64,000 bases of DNA from Candidatus Eiseniibacteriota bacterium. Lineage in GTDB: Bacteria > Eisenbacteria > RBG-16-71-46 > CAIMUX01. Below, piece after piece: positions 1 to 9,556 of this stretch. The notes under the pieces were generated by a model, which saw only the letters and a list, made by a program, of their open reading frames with translations, was not told the origin of the DNA and made no database searches. The translations under genes were made by a program, and so were the position numbers. Position 1 is the first letter of the stretch. Each line of letters opens with the position of its first letter. The stretch is from contig CAIMUX010000014.1 of the NCBI GenBank assembly GCA_903844735.1, positions 33,185 to 97,184 on the forward strand, given 5' to 3'.

Positions 1-2125
1 GAGCAAGCCCGACTAGGCTCACCTTGTCGGTGGCCCGCACCCGATCGTAGTCGGCCGGGCTGGTGAACGTGAGCGGCAGCATCCCCTGCTTCTTCAGGTT
101 CGATTCGTGGATGCGGGCAAAGCTGCGCACGATGATGGCGGCCCCACCGAGGAAGCGGGGCGACATGGCTGCGTGCTCGCGGCTCGACCCTTCACCGTAG
201 TTCTCGTCGCCGACCGCGACCCAGCGCAGCCCCTTGCCCTGGTACGCGCGGGCGATGGCCGGAAGCGGCTGCTCGGTCTCGCCGGTGAGTTGGTTCACAC
301 CGGTCCCGGGTCTGCCTGAGAAAGCGTTGACCGCGCCGGTGAACATGTTGTCACTGATGCGGTCTAGATGCCCGCGGAGGCGGAGCCACTTCCCGGCCGG
401 CGAAATGTGATCCGTGGTGCACTTTCCCTGCGCCTTGAAGAGGACCGGCATCCCGGTGAAATCCTGCCCATCCCACGGCGCAAACGGGGCGAGGAGCTGA
501 AGTCGCTCGCTGGCGAGGTCCACGAGAACGGACACGGCCGAGCCGTCCTCCGCCGGCGCCACGTACCCGGCTGTGTCACGCACGAAGCCGTTCGGCGGCA
601 GTTCGGGTGCTGTCTTGGGCGGCGTGAGGCGAAAGCGCTTCCCCCCGGCCCCCTCGATCTCGTCGGTGAGCGGGTTGAAGGAGAGTCGGCCGACGAGCCC
701 GTAGGCCATGACGATCTCCGGAGAAGCTATGAAGGCCAGTGTCTCTTTGTTCCCGTCGTTGCGGGCCGGGAAGTTGCGGTTGAAGCTGGTGAGGATGGAG
801 TTCTTCTCACCGGGCTTGAGCTCCTCGCGTTTCCACTGGCCGATGCACGGGCCGCAGGCGTTGGCCAGCACCGTCGCGCCGACTTTCTCCAGGTCGGCCA
901 TCTGCCCGTCGCGGCGGATCGTGGCGTGAATCGCCTCCGAGCCCGGGCTGACCAGAAGCGGGCAGCGCATGGTGGCGCCATGGGCGGCCGCCTGTCGTGC
1001 CACATCGGCGGCGCGCTCGATGTCCTCGTAGGAGGAGTTGGTGCACGAGCCGATCAGGGCCACCGAGATCATATCGGCATACCCCTGGGCGGCGACATCG
1101 GCGGCCATCCTGGAAACCGGCCGCGCCAGGTCCGGCGTGTGCGGACCGACGATATGCGGCTCCAGCGTCGAGAGGTCGATCTCAACCACCCGGTCGAAAT
1201 AGCGTCCCGGTTCTTTTTCCACCTCGGGGTCGGCGGTGAGCAAATGGGCGTGATGTCGCGCCTGCTCGGCCAGTCCGCCGCGTTCAGTGGCGCGAAGAAA
1301 CGCCTCCATCCGCTCGTCCCACGGGAACATCGACGTCGTGGCGCCGAGTTCCGCTCCCATGTTGGTGATCGTCGCCTTGCCTGTGCAGCTTAGAGAGCGG
1401 GTGCCGGGGCCGAAGTACTCCACCACCCGGTTGGTACCGCCCTTCACGGTGAGCTTGCCGGCAAGGTAGAGGATGACATCCTTCGGCGAGGTCCAGCCCT
1501 TCAGCTCGCCGGTGAGGCGGACACCGATCAGCTTGGGGTACTTCACTTCCCACGGCAGGCCGGCCATGACATCCACGGCGTCGGCGCCGCCCACGCCGGA
1601 GGCGAACATGCCCAATCCGCCCGCGTTGGGCGTGTGCGAGTCGGTGCCGATCATCATCCCGCCGGGAAAGGCGTAGTTCTCAAGAACCACCTGATGAATG
1701 ATCCCGGAGCCGGGTTTCCAGAAGCCGATGCCGTACTTCCGCGAGGCTGACGCGAGGAAGTCGTAGACCTCGCGGTTGTCTTGGGCCGCCTGCACCAGGT
1801 CGGACGCCGCGCCGGTGCGGGCCGCAATGAGATGGTCGCAATGGACGGTGGTCGGGGCCGCGGTGCGCGGGATCCCGGCGCTCATGAACTGGAGGATCGC
1901 CATCTGAGCGGTGGCATCCTGCATGGCAACCCGATCCGGCCGCAACTGAAGGTAGCTCTCCCCCGGCGTGAGTTCCTGCCCCGACGGGTCGTCCAGATGC
2001 GACAGCAGCACTTTCTCGGCGAGTGTGAGGGGCCGACCCAAGCGGCGGCGCACCATCGCGAGACGCTCCTCCATCCGCGCATAGACCGTGGCCACGAATT
2101 CGGGCGTGCTTTCGATCGTCTTCAT
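1..2125 (-). CDS. acn: Aconitate hydratase (aconitase), C-terminus cut by the window edge
   Basis: Isomerises citrate to isocitrate in the TCA cycle through a [4Fe-4S] cluster, in the cytoplasm. About 708 codons are visible and the remaining ~45 lie beyond base 1. The N-terminus and length match the ~750-residue mitochondrial-type aconitases. Recognisable motifs are [12 protein letters not shown] (first catalytic region), SCTNSSYED and [10 protein letters not shown] (the three cluster cysteines), and [13 protein letters not shown] in the swivel domain. The ATG at 2125 is preceded by a clear GGAAGGAG ribosome site about 6 bases upstream. It lies 50 bp downstream of nadA on the same strand and may be co-transcribed with it. 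Nothing looks damaged. Confidence 0.96.
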   Translation of the reverse strand, partial: MKTIESTPEFVATVYARMEERLAMVRRRLGRPLTLAEKVLLSHLDDPSGQELTPGESYLQLRPDRVAMQDATAQMAILQFMSAGIPRTAAPTTVHCDHLIAARTGAASDLVQAAQDNREVYDFLASASRKYGIGFWKPGSGIIHQVVLENYAFPGGMMIGTDSHTPNAGGLGMFASGVGGADAVDVMAGLPWEVKYPKLIGVRLTGELKGWTSPKDVILYLAGKLTVKGGTNRVVEYFGPGTRSLSCTGKATITNMGAELGATTSMFPWDERMEAFLRATERGGLAEQARHHAHLLTADPEVEKEPGRYFDRVVEIDLSTLEPHIVGPHTPDLARPVSRMAADVAAQGYADMISVALIGSCTNSSYEDIERAADVARQAAAHGATMRCPLLVSPGSEAIHATIRRDGQMADLEKVGATVLANACGPCIGQWKREELKPGEKNSILTSFNRNFPARNDGNKETLAFIASPEIVMAYGLVGRLSFNPLTDEIEGAGGKRFRLTPPKTAPELPPNGFVRDTAGYVAPAEDGSAVSVLVDLASERLQLLAPFAPWDGQDFTGMPVLFKAQGKCTTDHISPAGKWLRLRGHLDRISDNMFTGAVNAFSGRPGTGVNQLTGETEQPLPAIARAYQGKGLRWVAVGDENYGEGSSREHAAMSPRFLGGAAIIVRSFARIHESNLKKQGMLPLTFTSPADYDRVRATDKVSLVGLA

Positions 2126-2175
2126 GGGAGGCTCCTTCCGCGAGATTTCCCGACGTCTCCGAGGCTTTCCTAAAG

Positions 2176-3165
2176 TCAGCCCAGCGCCAGCATCCGCTCG
2201 ATCGGCACGAGCGCCTGCACCCGGATCTCCTCCGGCACCGTCACCTCGGGCGTGCCATCACGCAGGCATAGATAGAGCTTTTCCACCGTGTTTCTTTTCA
2301 TGTGCGGGCAGACCGCGCACGCCTCACAAGCCCCCTCGATGGGGGCGGGCAGGAAGATCTTCCCCGGCGACGACCTTTCCATCTGATGGATGATGCCCGG
2401 CTCGGTCACGATGATGAACTCGCGCGCCGGGTCGTCCTGCACGAACTTGAGGAGGCTGGAGGTCGACCCCACATGGTCGGCCACGTCCAGCACCCGCTGG
2501 TCGCACTCAGGGTGCGCGGCAACCTTCGCCCCGGGGTGACGCACCTTGAGCTGGACGATCTTCTTTTCTGAGAAGACCTCGTGCACCTGGCAGGTACCGG
2601 GCCAGAGGATCATGTCACGGCCGGTCTTCCTGATGATGTAGCGGCCGAGGTGTCGATCGGGCGCGAAGACAATCCGCTGCCCCTCGGGGATGCTCATGAC
2701 CACACGCTGTGCATTCGACGACGTGCAGATGATGTCGGAGAGCGCCTTCACTGCCGCACTACAGTTGACATAGCTGACCACAGCGGCCCCGGGGTAGTTC
2801 TCCAGCCAGCGGGCGAACGCGTTGGCGGGACATCCCTCGGCGAGCGAGCAACCGGCTTCACGGTCAGGGATCCAGACGGGTTTACTCGGGTTTAGGATCT
2901 TCGCCGTCTCGGCCATGAAGTGCACCCCGCAGAAGACGATCGCCTTCGCGTCGGTGCGGGCCGCGGCCTGGGCGAGCTGGAGCGAGTCGCCGACAAAATC
3001 CGCCAGGTCCTGAATCTCCGCGTCCTGGTAGTAGTGCGCCAGGATCACAGCCTGCCGCTCGCGACGCAGGTGGTCGATCTCAGCCCTCAGGTCGATCGCG
3101 GCCCGCGAATCGATCACGGCCCGCATGCCGATCGCAGGATCCGCGCTCCTTTGGTCCGCGTCCAT
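2176..3165 (-). CDS. nadA: Quinolinate synthase NadA
   Basis: Condenses iminoaspartate with dihydroxyacetone phosphate to quinolinate, an early step of de novo NAD synthesis, using an oxygen-sensitive [4Fe-4S] cluster. 329 residues, normal for the family. The three expected cluster cysteines are visible in [15 protein letters not shown] and [13 protein letters not shown]. Other family signatures are [19 protein letters not shown] near residue 40 and HPEC. The frame stays open upstream, but that part reads as low-quality Arg/Gly-rich sequence. I chose ATG 3165 (protein MDADQRS...), with a GAGAGAGGG site about 10 bases upstream. nadB and nadC are not in the window. Confidence 0.95.
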   Translation of the reverse strand: MDADQRSADPAIGMRAVIDSRAAIDLRAEIDHLRRERQAVILAHYYQDAEIQDLADFVGDSLQLAQAAARTDAKAIVFCGVHFMAETAKILNPSKPVWIPDREAGCSLAEGCPANAFARWLENYPGAAVVSYVNCSAAVKALSDIICTSSNAQRVVMSIPEGQRIVFAPDRHLGRYIIRKTGRDMILWPGTCQVHEVFSEKKIVQLKVRHPGAKVAAHPECDQRVLDVADHVGSTSSLLKFVQDDPAREFIIVTEPGIIHQMERSSPGKIFLPAPIEGACEACAVCPHMKRNTVEKLYLCLRDGTPEVTVPEEIRVQALVPIERMLALG

Positions 3166-3419
3166 CAAACCGTTTCCCTCTCTCCTCTTGCCGCCCCGAA
3201 CGACACGAGACCGATCGGCGCCGCTTCTCGTCCGGGCTCCTTCTCCGGTCACGGCGCCGCCGAGATCCCCGCCATCCCGCCGGATCGCAGCAGGATAGCC
3301 CACCCCCCCCGGTTCGGCAAGGGGCACCGCCCCAGCCCCCCATGCGGTCTGCACGAATGCATTTGCGCATTTTGCTAAAGCCGCTCCTCCCACCGGACGA
3401 ACTGTGGACTGTCAGGAGC

Positions 3420-3461
3420 CGGAGTGAACCGGTCACTCCGCTCTGGGCCACGAAGGCCCAG
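3420..3461. other. Two adjacent hairpins in the nadA / cohesin-lipoprotein intergenic region
   Basis: The 410-bp gap 3166-3575 separates divergent nadA and the cohesin lipoprotein. It contains an 8-bp inverted repeat CGGAGTGA/TCACTCCG (3420-3427 and 3433-3440, loop ACCGG). Three bases further on is a 7-bp one, CTGGGCC/GGCCCAG (3443-3449 and 3455-3461). Neither is followed by a T run, so they are not typical terminators; leader structure or operator is possible. A C8 tract sits at 3303-3310. No convincing -35/-10 pair was seen. Confidence 0.4.
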
Positions 3462-3575
3462 GGGACTTAGGACTCGACAAGGGAGTGAGCGATGGAAAGC
3501 GGAAACCGGCAGCCGATCGCCCCGACTCGGGCGCGACAGACTGAAGCCTACTCAGCTTTCCCCGGGAGTTCAAGG

Positions 3576-4727
3576 ATGAATCGTTGGAGTTGGATCGTGG
3601 TGCTCTCGGTGTCGGTGCTCGCGGCTTCACTGATGACGACTTCGTGCGGCATCAGCGGCAAGACCAATGGCAAAGACCCGGACAAGAGCGAGCTCGCCAT
3701 CCTCGACCTGCGGGCCGACCCCACGGACAGCTCGGCGGTCATCACTTGGCACACCCCGATGCAGACGGTGGGCACGCTCGCTTGGGGACTGGTCGGCGGC
3801 GCGCCGGGACGCCCCTTCTCCTCCACGCCCACCGGACAGCACCTGGTCACGATCCCCGACCTCAAGTCGGACACCCGCTACTGGTATCAGGTGACCGCGG
3901 CCTCGCCACTGGGCGCGCGTGTGACATCCATGCCCGACACGTTTCGCACCCTGGTGAACCCGGACATTTACGACACCACGCCACCGGTCATCACGGGCCT
4001 GGCGGTGGTGGGCGTCACGCCGAACAGCGCCACCGTCGTCTGGAACACCGATGATCGGACCATCGGGCTGGTCTTCTACGGCTTCAACGCCGGGACGTAT
4101 GGCAGCACCGCGACAGACTCCGCTGCCTACGCCAGACCTCATACCGTGACGCTCACCGACTTGACGGAAAACGAGGACTACAATCTGCTGGTCCGGGCCA
4201 CGAACCGGGCGCGGCTGACTACCGACAGCGACAATCTGACCTTCCATACCTCGGATCGGCCATGGGTCGAGGTCGTGCCCGACACCGTCCACGTCGTCGG
4301 GAACGGCGATTTCGAATTCGATATCAACCTGCGCGGCGCCCAGAACGTCGCCGGGCTCACATTCATGCTCTCCTACGACCCCTCGGTCATGGAAATCATT
4401 TCGGTCCGCCAGGCCACATGGTTCGGCCAGACCGAGGGCCATATCTTCATCAACGAAATGGACGATCCGTCGCGCGGCCAAACCAAGTGGGACGCGACCT
4501 GGACCGTGATCTTCCAGAACGGTCTTCCGGTGGGCACTCTCGCGAACGGCGGGGGCGAGGTTGCCCACATCCGTGCCCGGGCCAAAGGCACCGGCACCAG
4601 CAGCCCCCTCCGGTTGGTCGACACCGATTTCGACGGCGACGGCAAACCGGAAACCCGCCTTCTCGACCACAACCGCCGCGACATTCCACTTCACGTGCGC
4701 GGTGGCGTGGTCATCAGGGTGATGTAG
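3576..4727 (+). CDS. Secreted lipoprotein with fibronectin-III-like domains and a cohesin-like domain
   Basis: 383 residues. ATG 3576 has GGGAG 8 bases upstream and begins a signal peptide (NRWSWIVVLSVSVLAASLM). A Cys follows in TTSC, which suggests a lipoprotein, although the -3 residue is Thr rather than the usual Leu. Residues ~38-125 and ~130-225 look like two fibronectin-III/PAP-N-like domains (SSAVITWHTP, TRYWYQV, SATVVWNTDD). Residues ~235-380 resemble a cohesin fold, with the typical motif MLSYDPSVMEIISV. DTDFDGDGKPE near the end looks like a calcium-binding loop. The next two genes carry both cohesin and dockerin-like modules, so a surface scaffolding role is plausible. The exact function is unknown. 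Confidence 0.8.
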   Translation: MNRWSWIVVLSVSVLAASLMTTSCGISGKTNGKDPDKSELAILDLRADPTDSSAVITWHTPMQTVGTLAWGLVGGAPGRPFSSTPTGQHLVTIPDLKSDTRYWYQVTAASPLGARVTSMPDTFRTLVNPDIYDTTPPVITGLAVVGVTPNSATVVWNTDDRTIGLVFYGFNAGTYGSTATDSAAYARPHTVTLTDLTENEDYNLLVRATNRARLTTDSDNLTFHTSDRPWVEVVPDTVHVVGNGDFEFDINLRGAQNVAGLTFMLSYDPSVMEIISVRQATWFGQTEGHIFINEMDDPSRGQTKWDATWTVIFQNGLPVGTLANGGGEVAHIRARAKGTGTSSPLRLVDTDFDGDGKPETRLLDHNRRDIPLHVRGGVVIRVM

Positions 4728-4955
4728 GAGGTTGCCGCCATGTCCAAGGTTCGGTCTCGTTCGATGTCCGCGCAGGCTCATTCCGCTCAGCAGAAACGGC
4801 AACGCGACGGTCCCCGGGGCTCTCCTCCCCGGGAGCGTGCGTCGCCAGGGACGAGCCGCCTGTCGATAGCAAGGTTCGGTTGTACCCAGGGAGGAAGCCC
4901 GGTGCAAGGGCTCGCAAGCAGGGATAGCAAGAGGGAATCGCAAAGGAGGACTGAA

Positions 4956-7900
4956 ATGTCGAGATTCACAGGCATCCTGCTCGGGACGTTGATCGTCCTG
5001 GCGCTGGGTGCGATCACGGTCGCGAATGCGGCGGTGGCCTATGAAGCGATCCTGGAGTGGAACGGTCCGTACTTCAAGATCATCAACAACACGGCCGTCG
5101 ATCAGATGGTCAACGATCCGGTCACGGACATCCCGTTCGTCCAGCCGACCTCGGTGGCGGCGGTCGAGCACGTCCCGGGCGGTGCGCTGTTCCGGGACGT
5201 GGTCTACGTGCTGGACTCCGGCCACAACCGGGTGCAGGCATTCGAGGTAAACGGAAGCTACTACACCGACACGTTCGTTGCCGCCGACTTCGTCCTGGCC
5301 GGAGCGAACGCCGCGGGCTCCTACGGCACCGCTGACATCTGGCTCACCCAATACGTCACGGGGCTCGCCGCTGTCGGCGACAAGTACCAGTTTATCGTGC
5401 CCGGATCCGAGTCGGTCATTGTCGACGGGACGGTCTGGAGGCCCGTGGCGGACCTCACCGGGTTTGTGGCGGCGGACAAGGTCTACAACATCTCCTACGC
5501 CTACGCCGGGACACCGACGGGCGTCCACGAAGGAGGGCCGACCATCGACTTTCCGGCGGCGTCGCTGTCGGCGGCCTCCTCCATCAGCCTGCGGTACGCC
5601 CTGACCGACTACCAGGGAACCTGTGTGCCGGTCACCGACGACTACCTCCTCGGCGCCGGCGACGTGGACTACGGTGTCGACGCCGGCGCCGGAACGAAGG
5701 TGCTGGCGGAAATCGACGAGTCCGTCGCGACCGGCCCGTCCACCTGGGGGTTGGTCCGCTCCATCGCGGCGATCGCCAACGAGCCGCTTGCAACCAGCGA
5801 CGACATCTTCCTGCTGGATGCGACCGATCTCACGGAGCAGTTGTTCTCCTACAAGGTCACCTCGGCCGGCGTTGTCACCGCGGTCGAGAAGTACGACGAC
5901 CTGCTGACCACGCCGTATGACGTGGCCGTGGCGAACGGCGGCCCGACGGAGGTGACGGCGGATGACGGTCTGACGGGTGTCGTGGTCATCGCCACGGCGT
6001 CTGTCTATGACGCCAATCAGGTCACGGGGCACATCTACGATGTCGTGGGGGCGGCTGGAAACATCACGATCACGGACAGAACCACCGGCCAAGCTCTCGT
6101 AACCAGCACGCTCTTTGCCAATATCCCCGCCGCCTGCTTCGCCATCCCGGGTCTCCAGCTCGACAAGGCGGTCGTCGGAGCCGCGACGTCCGTTCTGACC
6201 ACCGTCAAGCAGGTGCCCGACCGATACCTCTTCGTCGCCGACACCGGGAATGACCGGATCAAGGTCATCGCCGCCAGCGACGACACGCCAACCGCGACCG
6301 ACACCTGGTTGCCGGGTGATGTGCGCACCGTAGAGGCGCAGCCCGCCGTCGCCAACTTGGTGGGAGCCACGGTCGGGAAGGACTACGCCCAGTTGTACAC
6401 CATGCCCGCCTCGGTTCCCGAGGACTATGCGCTCCACACCCTGGTCACCCCGCTCAAGGAGGGGACGCTTGCGACCATGACCATGTCCCTTCCCGTCGGT
6501 GGGCCGGTCTGGACTCGGATCGATGACCTCGCCACCGCCGGACCCACCGACAGGGTCTACACGGTCGACTGGATGACCGGGACGATCACCTTCGGCGATG
6601 ACGTCCACGGGAAGATCCCCACGGCCCTCGCGGTCCCTCAGTTCACCTACACGACGAGCCCGGACGTTGTGCGTTACGGTTCTTCCGGCACCGGCCCCGG
6701 CCGCTTCTCGGCCCCGCGCGGCGTCACGGCCCGCTGGAACTCCTCGCTGGGCGTGTATGACGTGTATGTGGCCGACACCGGCAACAACCGGATCCAGAAG
6801 CTCGCCTTCACACCGGCCAATGCCGGTCTCAATCTGCCGGCCAAGATGGACTTCGTCTGCGAGTGGAACGGCGCCAGCTCGGCGGCCGACCTGCTGAACA
6901 ACCCGGTCGACATCGCCGTGGCGAAGGACGTGAACGGGGCCGCCACGGGCAAGGTCTACGTCGCGGTGTCCGACCAGGGCAACAACCGGGTCGTCACCTA
7001 CCAAGACCTGGCGGCAACCAGCGGCGGCGGCACCACCGCGCCGGCCTTTGACGCGATGGCCGGCAGCCTCGGCAATGGCCTGGGCCTCTACACCCAGATC
7101 GACGGCCTTTGCTTCCTGCGCAACGGCAACGACCTCGACCTCTTTACTTGCGACAGCCAGCGCGGCGTCGTGACGAAGTACGAGGAGTCGGTGGCGCCGG
7201 AGCTTCTCCTCAACCTGACCAACCTCAACTCTCCGGCTAACCCGTGCCGCCCGCAGAGCAGCAGCTACACCTTCAACTTCACGACCACGAATGCGCCGGT
7301 CGGCGGCCACATCGACTTCTACTACGACACCGTCGGCACCTTCGACCCGCTCACGGCGAAACGCTGCTTCGCCGCGGACGCGATCCTGTCCACAGCCACC
7401 ACGGCCGTGTGGACATTAGCGAACAGCCCGGACGGTGCGCCGGTCGACCGCTCCATCGCCGACGGTGGTTACTACCTCTTCGCCCGCATGAAGAACAGCG
7501 CAGGAACCGTGGTGGCCTATGACCAGAGCGCCAGTGGTGTCCCCAATGAACTGCTTTGCTTGGACTCCACCCTGCTGCCGGGCTTCCGGGGCGTCGATCG
7601 GATCGACGGCGACCGGACGCTCTACCTCCAGAACGGTCTTGAGCGGGTGGTGGACCTGACGCTGGCGTTCCCGCAATATGTCATCGGCGTCGCCATCGGC
7701 GGGACCTTCCCGGACAGCATTCTGCAGGTGACGGCGATCAACCCGGGAAACGGCTGGGACCCCACCGGCTACATCAACCCGATCTTCAACCAGGTATTCA
7801 CGACCGGCGACCCCGATACGGTGAATCCTGGGGTCTTCCTGATCAACTCCTCGATCACCGGCTCGCCCTTGGGCCTGACCGGGTCCGGCCCGTTCGTCAT

Positions 7901-9095
7901 GGCTGAGATGACGGTCAAGTCGAACGCCGCCGTCTTGACCCCGACCCGGAGGTTCCTAAACGGCACGATCGCCATCCTGCAGGCCAACTCTGACATGGTG
8001 GACACCCTGGGCGCCTCCCCCGCCTCCGCCTTCTGGACGACCCGGAATGTGAGTCTGCGCTGGGGCTACCTCGGTGACCTCGCCACCAGCGGAGTCGGGG
8101 CCGATTCGACCTTGCCGGCCCTCGTGGTAAAGCCCGACGGACTGATCAACTTCGAGGACCAGATGGTCCTCACGCTCGGGTGGAACGGCGTGGGCAACGT
8201 TCAGGACCCCATCGCTGACATCGGCCCGACCGAGGGCGAGGTGCCGAATCTGCGGCCGATTCCGGACGGGAAGTGGAACGTCGACGACCTGCTTGCCTTC
8301 ACGGTGATGCACTCGTGGGCCGCGAGCGAGGGCTACTACAAGGACGCCTCCGGCCTCAATCGGACCAACGAGCCGCGCCCGGTGGCGCTCGGGGCGCCGG
8401 TCCTCGGCCCGGCGGCGGTGCGCTCGGTCAGCGTTCTCGAGATGCCGAAAGCGGGCGAGTTCATGACCGTGGACCTGAACGTCGACGGCGTGCGCAACCT
8501 CAGCGGCGCCTTGATCAACGTGGGCTTCGACCCAGCCCGCCTCGAGCTGGTCTCCGTGGAAAACGGCGGCTTCCTCGATGGCAAGAGCGGCAGCCTCTTC
8601 TTCAAGAAGAGCGGCCAGGGCTGGCTTGAGGTCTCCACCACGCGTCTGGACCAGGAGCACCCGGGGGTGAGCGGCAGCGGCAGCGTTGCCCGCGCCACCT
8701 TCCGGATCCTGGACGAGAACGCGGGTGACCTCAGCGTGCAGTATGACCTGCGCTCCTCCACCGGCAAGGTTCTCGGCCGCGGCACAAGCCAGGCGGGTGC
8801 CTACACCGGCGGCGCAGTTGGCTTCCAGCTTTACGCCGCGCATCCGAACCCGACGCGGGGCAGCGCGAACATCGTCTATTCCGTGCCGACGGCCACCGCC
8901 CTGTCGCTCAACGTCTACGATGTCACCGGCCGCCAGGTCCGCTCGCTCTTCAGCGGGCGGTGCGACGCCGGTTACCACGTGGCGCAGTTCGACGGACGCG
9001 ATGACGCCGGCAACTCGCTCGCGGGTGGTATTTACTTCTATCGCTTGCAGGCGAACGGCAAGACGGCGACGCAGAAACTAACCCTCAGCCGTTAA
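4956..9095 (+). CDS. Giant secreted NHL-propeller / cohesin / dockerin-like protein with FlgD-type C-terminal sorting domain (paralogue 1)
   Basis: 1379 residues. ATG 4956 is preceded by a strong AAAGGAGGA; the in-frame extension back to 4740 has no signal sequence. Order of parts: signal peptide (1-25); NHL-type repeats at ~82-100, 422-440, 597-618 and 665-685 (VYVADTGNNRIQKL type); cohesin-like domain ~877-1000; two EF-hand/dockerin-like segments ~1060-1122 (PDGLINFEDQM, DGKWNVDDLLAF); second cohesin-like domain ~1160-1280; FlgD-Ig/type-IX-sorting-like tail ~1292-1379 (HPNPTRGSANIVYSV, YDVTGRQVRSL, GGIYFYRL). Expected outside the cell or on its surface. The next gene encodes a close structural copy. 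The substrate is unknown; the module set suggests self-assembly through cohesin-dockerin contacts. Confidence 0.85.
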   Translation: MSRFTGILLGTLIVLALGAITVANAAVAYEAILEWNGPYFKIINNTAVDQMVNDPVTDIPFVQPTSVAAVEHVPGGALFRDVVYVLDSGHNRVQAFEVNGSYYTDTFVAADFVLAGANAAGSYGTADIWLTQYVTGLAAVGDKYQFIVPGSESVIVDGTVWRPVADLTGFVAADKVYNISYAYAGTPTGVHEGGPTIDFPAASLSAASSISLRYALTDYQGTCVPVTDDYLLGAGDVDYGVDAGAGTKVLAEIDESVATGPSTWGLVRSIAAIANEPLATSDDIFLLDATDLTEQLFSYKVTSAGVVTAVEKYDDLLTTPYDVAVANGGPTEVTADDGLTGVVVIATASVYDANQVTGHIYDVVGAAGNITITDRTTGQALVTSTLFANIPAACFAIPGLQLDKAVVGAATSVLTTVKQVPDRYLFVADTGNDRIKVIAASDDTPTATDTWLPGDVRTVEAQPAVANLVGATVGKDYAQLYTMPASVPEDYALHTLVTPLKEGTLATMTMSLPVGGPVWTRIDDLATAGPTDRVYTVDWMTGTITFGDDVHGKIPTALAVPQFTYTTSPDVVRYGSSGTGPGRFSAPRGVTARWNSSLGVYDVYVADTGNNRIQKLAFTPANAGLNLPAKMDFVCEWNGASSAADLLNNPVDIAVAKDVNGAATGKVYVAVSDQGNNRVVTYQDLAATSGGGTTAPAFDAMAGSLGNGLGLYTQIDGLCFLRNGNDLDLFTCDSQRGVVTKYEESVAPELLLNLTNLNSPANPCRPQSSSYTFNFTTTNAPVGGHIDFYYDTVGTFDPLTAKRCFAADAILSTATTAVWTLANSPDGAPVDRSIADGGYYLFARMKNSAGTVVAYDQSASGVPNELLCLDSTLLPGFRGVDRIDGDRTLYLQNGLERVVDLTLAFPQYVIGVAIGGTFPDSILQVTAINPGNGWDPTGYINPIFNQVFTTGDPDTVNPGVFLINSSITGSPLGLTGSGPFVMAEMTVKSNAAVLTPTRRFLNGTIAILQANSDMVDTLGASPASAFWTTRNVSLRWGYLGDLATSGVGADSTLPALVVKPDGLINFEDQMVLTLGWNGVGNVQDPIADIGPTEGEVPNLRPIPDGKWNVDDLLAFTVMHSWAASEGYYKDASGLNRTNEPRPVALGAPVLGPAAVRSVSVLEMPKAGEFMTVDLNVDGVRNLSGALINVGFDPARLELVSVENGGFLDGKSGSLFFKKSGQGWLEVSTTRLDQEHPGVSGSGSVARATFRILDENAGDLSVQYDLRSSTGKVLGRGTSQAGAYTGGAVGFQLYAAHPNPTRGSANIVYSVPTATALSLNVYDVTGRQVRSLFSGRCDAGYHVAQFDGRDDAGNSLAGGIYFYRLQANGKTATQKLTLSR

Positions 9096-9118
9096 CGGCG
9101 ACGGTGAGGCCGGGGATG

Positions 9119-9208
9119 GGTGCCGCCCGAAAGCGGCACCTTCCCGGCCCCCGGAGCCCTTCTTCACACGGGACCGCCTTCCGGGATGACCGGGGGGCGG
9201 TTTTGTTT
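9119..9208 (+). terminator. Hairpin pair downstream of the first giant surface-protein gene
   Basis: A perfect 8-bp stem GGTGCCGC/GCGGCACC (9119-9126 and 9133-9140, loop CCGAAA) follows the stop codon by about 25 bases. A second stem ACCGCC/GGCGGT (9173-9178 and 9196-9201) runs straight into TTTGTTT, the pattern of an intrinsic terminator. It probably separates the two giant paralogues into different transcripts. Confidence 0.65.
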
Positions 9209-9556
9209 GGGGCTTTCCGTCGGGTTGAGCGGGGCCGGTCAGGATCCATCCGGGCCGGCCGGTTCTTTTCCAATCAGCCCCTTCGGAAGGCGCCCCGACG
9301 GCGTCACGCAGCCCGGGCTTCCAGGCCTGACCTTCCGGCCATCGGAGGGTCGCAGCCGACTCCGCCGGGCAGTTCTTTCCTCGACGCGGCAAGGATTTCC
9401 GGGCGCGGCTCCTCGCTGAGTGACTTCGCACCCGGAACCTTTGACACCCCAACGCCGCCCGGGGCTCGCCGGTGGTACGCGTTTTGCACACGCACCCCTG
9501 GGCCGGTATGGCTAGCCCGCCGGAGGCGGGAGGACCGAGGACCAGGAAGGACCTTC
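9209..9556. other. Intergenic leader of the second giant surface-protein gene, nothing recognised
   Basis: About 350 bp between the terminator-like hairpins and the start of the second paralogue. Reading frames run through it, but the protein they give is Arg/Pro-rich and lacks a signal sequence, so I treat them as chance. No riboswitch fold or clear promoter was recognised. Confidence 0.4.

Noticed and set aside
368..1393. 341-codon plus-strand frame
   Set aside because: Antisense to aconitase, whose catalytic motifs are clear on the minus strand.
3303..3310. C8 tract upstream of nadA as a phase-variation site
   Set aside because: It lies ~140 bp upstream of the start in non-coding DNA, with no coupled frame; C runs are common in this GC-rich sequence.
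4728..4955. Possible c-di-GMP or other riboswitch before the first giant surface gene
   Set aside because: Stem-like GC pairs occur, but the conserved bases of known riboswitch classes were not seen.
3627..7310. 1227-codon open frame on the minus strand
   Set aside because: It lies antisense to the cohesin lipoprotein and first giant surface gene. The protein is Arg/Gly/Val/Asp-rich with no domain; the plus strand has signal peptides, ribosome sites and recognisable domains. A GC-rich shadow frame.
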